Shown here: positions 6,346 to 9,615 of the stretch, one piece after another
Numbering within the stretch: position 1 is the first letter of the stretch
Layout of the letters: every line of letters starts with the position of its first letter
Position numbers and translations under genes: made by a program
NCBI GenBank assembly: GCA_029243665.1
Contig: JAQWRO010000114.1
Location: 1 to 9,615 of the forward strand
DNA length: 9,615 nt
Direction: 5' to 3'
From: Gammaproteobacteria bacterium
Lineage (GTDB): Bacteria > Pseudomonadota > Gammaproteobacteria > Comchoanobacterales > Comchoanobacteraceae
Notes under the pieces: model-generated
What the model was told of the DNA's origin: nothing
The model's database searches: none
What the model saw: only the letters and a program-made list of their open reading frames with translations

Positions 6346-8102
6346 AGATTGGGTTTGTCATTATAGGTAGATTGAAATCAACCCGGTTAAAAAGAAAAGT
6401 ACTGTTAGACCTGGGTGGAAAGCCAGTCATTGCGAGAATGATTGACCGTATTAGGAGAAGCCAATCAATTCATGAAGTAATTCTTGCAACATCAACCCAT
6501 GTACAAGATGATGATTTAGCAACATTCTCTAAAGCATATGGTGTCAGTTGTTATCGTGGTGATGAAAATGATGTATTAGATAGAATATATCAAGCCGCAT
6601 TACATCATCAACTTGATTACATTGTGCATGTGACTGCAGATTGTCCATTGGTCGATCCAGATTACATTGATAAAATTGTCAAACATTTTCAAAGTACAAA
6701 CGCTGATCTAATCACTGCATTTGACCTGCCCCATGGCACATTTTCATACGGGATAAAAGTTTCAGCTCTGGGTAAAGTATTGGATATCAAGACTTCCACT
6801 GATACTGAGGTTTGGGGGAAATATTTTTATGATCTTAATTGTTTTAATGTGAGTGCGTTGCCAGTAGAGGCATCTCATAGAAGAAAAATTAGGCTTACTT
6901 TAGATTATCAAGAAGATTATGAGCTACTTCAGAAGGTGTTTGAGCATCTAGGTTTAAATGACAATCATTTTTCTCTTGATGAGATCATTCAATTTTTTGA
7001 TCAAAATCCAGCTATAACGAAGATCAATCAGCATTGTGACGAATTATATCAAAAACGCTCATCTACTCAGTCATGCATTCATGTTAAAAATCAGTTTAAA
7101 ATAAAAAATGCACTCATCATCGGGTGTGGTTCAATTGGTAGAAGGCATATTGCGAATTTGCGTGCATTGGGGGTTAATGAAATATATGCTTTAAGAACGT
7201 TAAAAGGTGCCACAAAAACGTTGCCAGATGACTTGAAAATAAACACGTTGTCTTCTTGGGATGAAGTAAAAGATAATCAATTCGATATTGCTATCATCTC
7301 AAATCCAAGTAGTTTGCATTTAGCTACAATGCAGCAAGTCATTGATAAAGTAAAAGGTGTTTTTATTGAAAAGCCAATATCACATACGTTAGAAGGTATC
7401 GATGATATGGTCCAAGTCATTGCAAGTAAAAAACCTGTCACATTCGTGGGCTATAACTTGCAATTCCACCCAATCGTAAAAAAAATTAAAGAAGTCATAC
7501 TATCCGGAGAGTTAGGCGCCCCGATAGCACTTCAAGCATACGTTGGTCAATGGTTGCCAAATTGGCATCCAGATGAAGATTGGAAGTCATTATATGTTGC
7601 AAAAGCTGAACTAGGTGGTGGCGCATTACTTAGTTTAATTCATGAGGTTGAAATGGCACTCAGCTGGTTTGGTGAAGCCATTGATGTGAAAGCATATTTT
7701 CCCGAAAGCGAAAAACTAAATATAGATGTGGATGTTGCTGCAAATCTGATGTTAAGTCATCATTCAGGCGCGGTAAGTCAACTACACTTCGATGTTTTGC
7801 AAGACCCAACTGGACGAGGAGGGGTGGTTTTGTTTGAAGAGGGACGTCTCCAGTATGATTTTATCCAAAATGAGATAATTTTGATCTCAAAAGATCACCC
7901 TAAAGGCATCAGCCTATATAAAGATGAGTCATATGATACAAACAAATGTTACGAAGAGATGATGCAGCAGTTCTTAAATGTGGTGGCGCAGAGACGTTAT
8001 AGACATGAACATGATTTTGTAAATGGTTTTTCATCATTAAAAGTTGCTGTTGAAGCATTGTCTCAGAGGTTTAGTAAAGAAAAAAAGGTTCAATATGTTT
8101 AA
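6342..8102 (+). CDS. SpsF-like cytidylyltransferase fused to Gfo/Idh/MocA oxidoreductase
   Basis: A 586-residue two-domain protein. Residues 1 to about 230 resemble SpsF, of the CMP-NeuAc/CMP-Kdo synthetase-like nucleotidyltransferases: GRLKSTRLKRKVL (9-21), GGKPVI, DENDVLDR (74-81), TADCPLVDP (98-106) and LTLDYQEDYELL (185-196). A linker of about 25 residues (230-255) leads into an NAD(P)-dependent oxidoreductase: a Rossmann loop GCGSIGRRH (261-269), EKPISHT (343-349), YNLQFHP (371-377) and GGGALLSLIHEVEMALSWFG (425-444). The first domain probably activates a keto-acid sugar with CTP; the second resembles oxidoreductases found beside ptm genes. Neither substrate can be read from the sequence. 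The frame is continuous through the joint, with no stop or slippery run, so this is a fusion and not two genes. Start: the ATG at 6342 (GAGG at 6331-6334, ATGA overlap with the previous stop) is preferred over the TTG at 6336. It overlaps the next gene by 8 bases. Confidence 0.9.
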   Translation: MKIGFVIIGRLKSTRLKRKVLLDLGGKPVIARMIDRIRRSQSIHEVILATSTHVQDDDLATFSKAYGVSCYRGDENDVLDRIYQAALHHQLDYIVHVTADCPLVDPDYIDKIVKHFQSTNADLITAFDLPHGTFSYGIKVSALGKVLDIKTSTDTEVWGKYFYDLNCFNVSALPVEASHRRKIRLTLDYQEDYELLQKVFEHLGLNDNHFSLDEIIQFFDQNPAITKINQHCDELYQKRSSTQSCIHVKNQFKIKNALIIGCGSIGRRHIANLRALGVNEIYALRTLKGATKTLPDDLKINTLSSWDEVKDNQFDIAIISNPSSLHLATMQQVIDKVKGVFIEKPISHTLEGIDDMVQVIASKKPVTFVGYNLQFHPIVKKIKEVILSGELGAPIALQAYVGQWLPNWHPDEDWKSLYVAKAELGGGALLSLIHEVEMALSWFGEAIDVKAYFPESEKLNIDVDVAANLMLSHHSGAVSQLHFDVLQDPTGRGGVVLFEEGRLQYDFIQNEIILISKDHPKGISLYKDESYDTNKCYEEMMQQFLNVVAQRRYRHEHDFVNGFSSLKVAVEALSQRFSKEKKVQYV

Positions 8103-8892
8103 TTTAGAAGGTAAAGTTGCGTTAGTCATAGGTGGTAGAGGTCGTTTAGGACAATCTTTTTGTGACGGGTTGTTGAGTCATGGTGCAGATGTCATTGTTG
8201 CAGATTTAGCATCTAATTTGCCAATACAAGATAAAAAACCTATTGAGCACTACGATATAGATGTTACGGACCCAGGTTCTATTGATGTTGTTTTAGAGAA
8301 AGTTATTAATAAACATAAGAAAATAGACATTCTTGTTTATAGTGTGACAGGTAAGACTGAGGATTCATATAAGCCTTTTACTGAAGTTTCACTTCAGGGG
8401 TGGCGAAAAATTATGGACATAGAGCTAGAAGGTTTGTTTCTTATGGCTCAGAAAGTTGGTAAACATATGGAGCAGCAGGGCTTTGGATCTATGATTTTTA
8501 TTTCCTCGATTTATGGGGTCGTTGCTAACGATCATCGAATTTATGAAGGGAGTAATTTAGATGCAGTGTACAGTTCAGGCAATACTAATGCCAAGAAAAT
8601 ATGTTCACCTGCTGTATATAATGTTGTCAAAGCTGGAGTTATTTCATTGTCAAAGTATTTATCAGCTTATTGGGGTGATATTGGTATTCGTGTCAATTGT
8701 ATTAGCCCTGGTGGCATCTCTCATCCAGATGAAAATGAGGATTTTGTTGAAAAATACTCTCAAAAAGTGCCTTTAGGTCGCAAAGCAGGCCTCAATGAAA
8801 TGAATGGCGCTCTTGTCTATTTGGCCTCTGATGCTTCTAGTTATGTTACTGGACATAATTTAGTTGTGGATGGTGGATGGACTGTTTGGTGA
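8095..8892 (+). CDS. ptmA: PtmA-like short-chain dehydrogenase/reductase
   Basis: A 265-residue classical SDR with a single Rossmann domain. The cofactor loop GGRGRLG lies at 13-19 after the first strand (VALVIGG); DVTD at 56-59 would contact the adenine ring; Ser138 in ISSIYG, Tyr175 and Lys179 (YNVVK) form the catalytic Ser-Tyr-Lys set; ISPGG follows at 204-208, and the C-terminus ends VDGGW-. The usual NNAG motif is replaced by YSVTG (82-86). Two further features are a segment of roughly 20 residues (about 147-170) between the Ser and Tyr motifs and a Gly in place of the first Thr of the TG loop. These features and its place at the end of a ptm-type block match PtmA, an SDR needed for legionaminic-type flagellin sugars in Campylobacter; the exact step is not assignable here. 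An upstream in-frame TTG at 8044 was rejected in favour of the ATG at 8095, which has AAAAGG 6 bases upstream and overlaps the previous stop by 8 bases. Confidence 0.88.
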   Translation: MFNLEGKVALVIGGRGRLGQSFCDGLLSHGADVIVADLASNLPIQDKKPIEHYDIDVTDPGSIDVVLEKVINKHKKIDILVYSVTGKTEDSYKPFTEVSLQGWRKIMDIELEGLFLMAQKVGKHMEQQGFGSMIFISSIYGVVANDHRIYEGSNLDAVYSSGNTNAKKICSPAVYNVVKAGVISLSKYLSAYWGDIGIRVNCISPGGISHPDENEDFVEKYSQKVPLGRKAGLNEMNGALVYLASDASSYVTGHNLVVDGGWTVW

Positions 8893-8945
8893 TGATTGAG
8901 TTGAGAAATAAATTTTTTTATAAAAATTAGTGGCTTTTTCAATAA

Positions 8946-8974
8946 TTGACTTAAAATTTTTTATCAGTAATCAT
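8946..8974 (+). promoter_or_regulatory. Candidate sigma-70 promoter for the amidotransferase gene
   Basis: In the only intergenic gap (8893-8997, very AT-rich), TTGACT at 8946-8951 is five of six to the -35 consensus. It is followed, 17 bases on, by AATCAT at 8969-8974, only four of six to the -10. The position suits a transcript starting shortly before the ribosome-binding site at 8988. In DNA this AT-rich such matches arise by chance, so support is modest. Confidence 0.3.
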
Positions 8975-8987
8975 GGAATTTATAAAT

Positions 8988-8993
8988 AGGAGA
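8988..8993 (+). promoter_or_regulatory. Ribosome-binding site supporting a TTG start
   Basis: AGGAGA, the strongest Shine-Dalgarno match in the gap, ends 4 bases before a TTG at 8998. It decides the start of the amidotransferase, because the first in-frame ATG (9040) would remove a conserved CxxC pair and lacks such a site. Confidence 0.7.
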
Positions 8994-8997
8994 TATT

Positions 8998-9615
8998 TTG
9001 GAAGTAAAACAGATATTTTGGTGTCGTAGTTGTTTAAATATGTCTACTAGACCTCGCATTTCATTTAATGAAGATGGAGATTGTAATGCTTGTCAATGGG
9101 TCGATGAGAAAAAAGAAATTAATTGGGATTTCAGAAAAAAACAGCTTGAGGGCCTAATTAAGAAAGTAAAAGGAAAGGCATCATTTGATTGCATCGTTCC
9201 TGTCAGTGGTGGGAAAGATGGTTCCTATGTAGCATATAAGTTAAAGCATGAACTGGGGTTGAATCCTTTATGTGTAACGATTAGACCTGCTCTAGAACTT
9301 GATCTGGGCGATAAAAATTTAAAGAACTTTATAGAATCTGGTTATAATCATGTTCATATTACCCCTTCATCAAATGCGATGCAAAAGCTAAATAAACTGG
9401 GTTTTATTCATAAAGGTTTTCCGTATTATGGTTGGTTAATGGGTATTTTGACAGCAGTTGTAAGAACTGCAATTAATTATAATATTCCACTGATATTCTA
9501 TGGTGAGTCAGGTGAAATTGAATATGGCGGCAGTAGCGAGATAAAGAATAAGCCAACATATGATGTAGATTATATGAAAAGAATATATCTTGAATCTGGT
9601 TATGAGAAAATTTTA
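8998..9615 (+). CDS. N-acetyl-sugar amidotransferase (PseA/PtmG/WbpG family), 3' end missing
   Basis: The frame is open from a TTG start to the right edge; 206 residues are seen, while family members usually exceed 350, so a sizeable part lies outside. Two Cys pairs at the N-terminus, CRSC (9-12) and CNAC (29-32), look like the zinc-binding motif of this family. VPVSGGKDGS (67-76) is the PP-loop that binds ATP for adenylating an acyl group, and FYGESGEIEYGG (167-178) is a further family block. Such enzymes (PseA, PtmG, WbpG/LnpD) turn an N-acetyl group of a nonulosonic or diacetamido sugar into an acetamidino group, often with HisH- and HisF-like partners that supply ammonia. Here the likely substrate is legionaminic acid or a CMP-activated or precursor form; that is inferred from context. 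The gene is separated from the overlapping cluster by 105 bases and may have its own promoter. The initiator is the rare TTG. Confidence 0.9.
   Translation, partial: MEVKQIFWCRSCLNMSTRPRISFNEDGDCNACQWVDEKKEINWDFRKKQLEGLIKKVKGKASFDCIVPVSGGKDGSYVAYKLKHELGLNPLCVTIRPALELDLGDKNLKNFIESGYNHVHITPSSNAMQKLNKLGFIHKGFPYYGWLMGILTAVVRTAINYNIPLIFYGESGEIEYGGSSEIKNKPTYDVDYMKRIYLESGYEKIL

Noticed and set aside
8044..8094. 17-residue N-terminal extension of the SDR from a TTG
   Set aside because: The ATG at 8095 has a ribosome-binding site and starts right at the conserved first strand of the SDR fold; the extension has no family counterpart and overlaps the fusion gene by 59 bases.
8911..8928. AT-only inverted repeat AATTTTT-TTAT-AAAAATT as a transcription terminator
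   Set aside because: The stem has only seven A-T pairs and no G or C, so it would be too weak for an intrinsic terminator; such repeats are common in AT-rich gaps.
8892..8930. 12-codon open frame with its ATG overlapping the SDR stop (TGATG)
   Set aside because: It continues the start-stop overlap style, but the peptide is very short, low in complexity and codes over the AT-rich repeat; no sign of selection can be judged from one sequence.

Overview
The window is an AT-rich bacterial stretch carrying one long, one-directional nonulosonic (sialic-acid-like) sugar cluster, all on the + strand. The gene set and order are those of a legionaminic acid locus of the Campylobacter/Legionella type, in which the early intermediates are carried on GDP. 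The organism cannot be named from the sequence. Shine-Dalgarno sites, ATG/TTG starts, TGA used as a stop and the Leg/Ptm gene content fit a Gram-negative bacterium, probably a proteobacterium, that decorates flagellin, O-antigen or capsule.

Layout. Positions 1-313 hold the 3' end of a LegB-type sugar-nucleotide 4,6-dehydratase. Then follow LegC aminotransferase (306-1460), LegG/NeuC hydrolysing 2-epimerase (1444-2622), LegI/NeuB synthase (2615-3697), a NeuD/PglD-type acetyltransferase that probably does the LegH step (3690-4316) and a PtmE-type CBS-plus-nucleotidyltransferase protein (4313-5356). Next come a second, divergent NeuB-family protein (5353-6345), a two-domain fusion of an SpsF-like cytidylyltransferase with a Gfo/Idh/MocA oxidoreductase (6342-8102) and a PtmA-like short-chain dehydrogenase (8095-8892). 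After the only intergenic gap (8893-8997), an N-acetyl-sugar amidotransferase of the PseA/PtmG/WbpG family starts at a TTG and runs off the end.

How they work together (family knowledge plus inference). PtmE would make the GDP-amino-sugar. LegB, LegC and the NeuD-like enzyme would turn it into a GDP-2,4-diacetamido-2,4,6-trideoxyhexose. LegG would release the free sugar with inversion at C2, and LegI would condense it with phosphoenolpyruvate to give N,N'-diacetyllegionaminic acid. The SpsF-like domain sits where a CMP-sugar synthetase is expected, but it lacks the usual NeuA signature. The amidotransferase suggests an acetamidino derivative. No glycosyltransferase, transporter, RNA gene, mobile element or CRISPR array is visible.

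The least ordinary part is 5353-8892. The second NeuB homologue keeps its metal-binding histidines but has lost most of the residues expected to hold phosphoenolpyruvate, and it is coupled to the unusual cytidylyltransferase-oxidoreductase fusion. All eight consecutive junctions from legB to the dehydrogenase overlap, and four of them share the same 8-base pattern ATGTNTAR.
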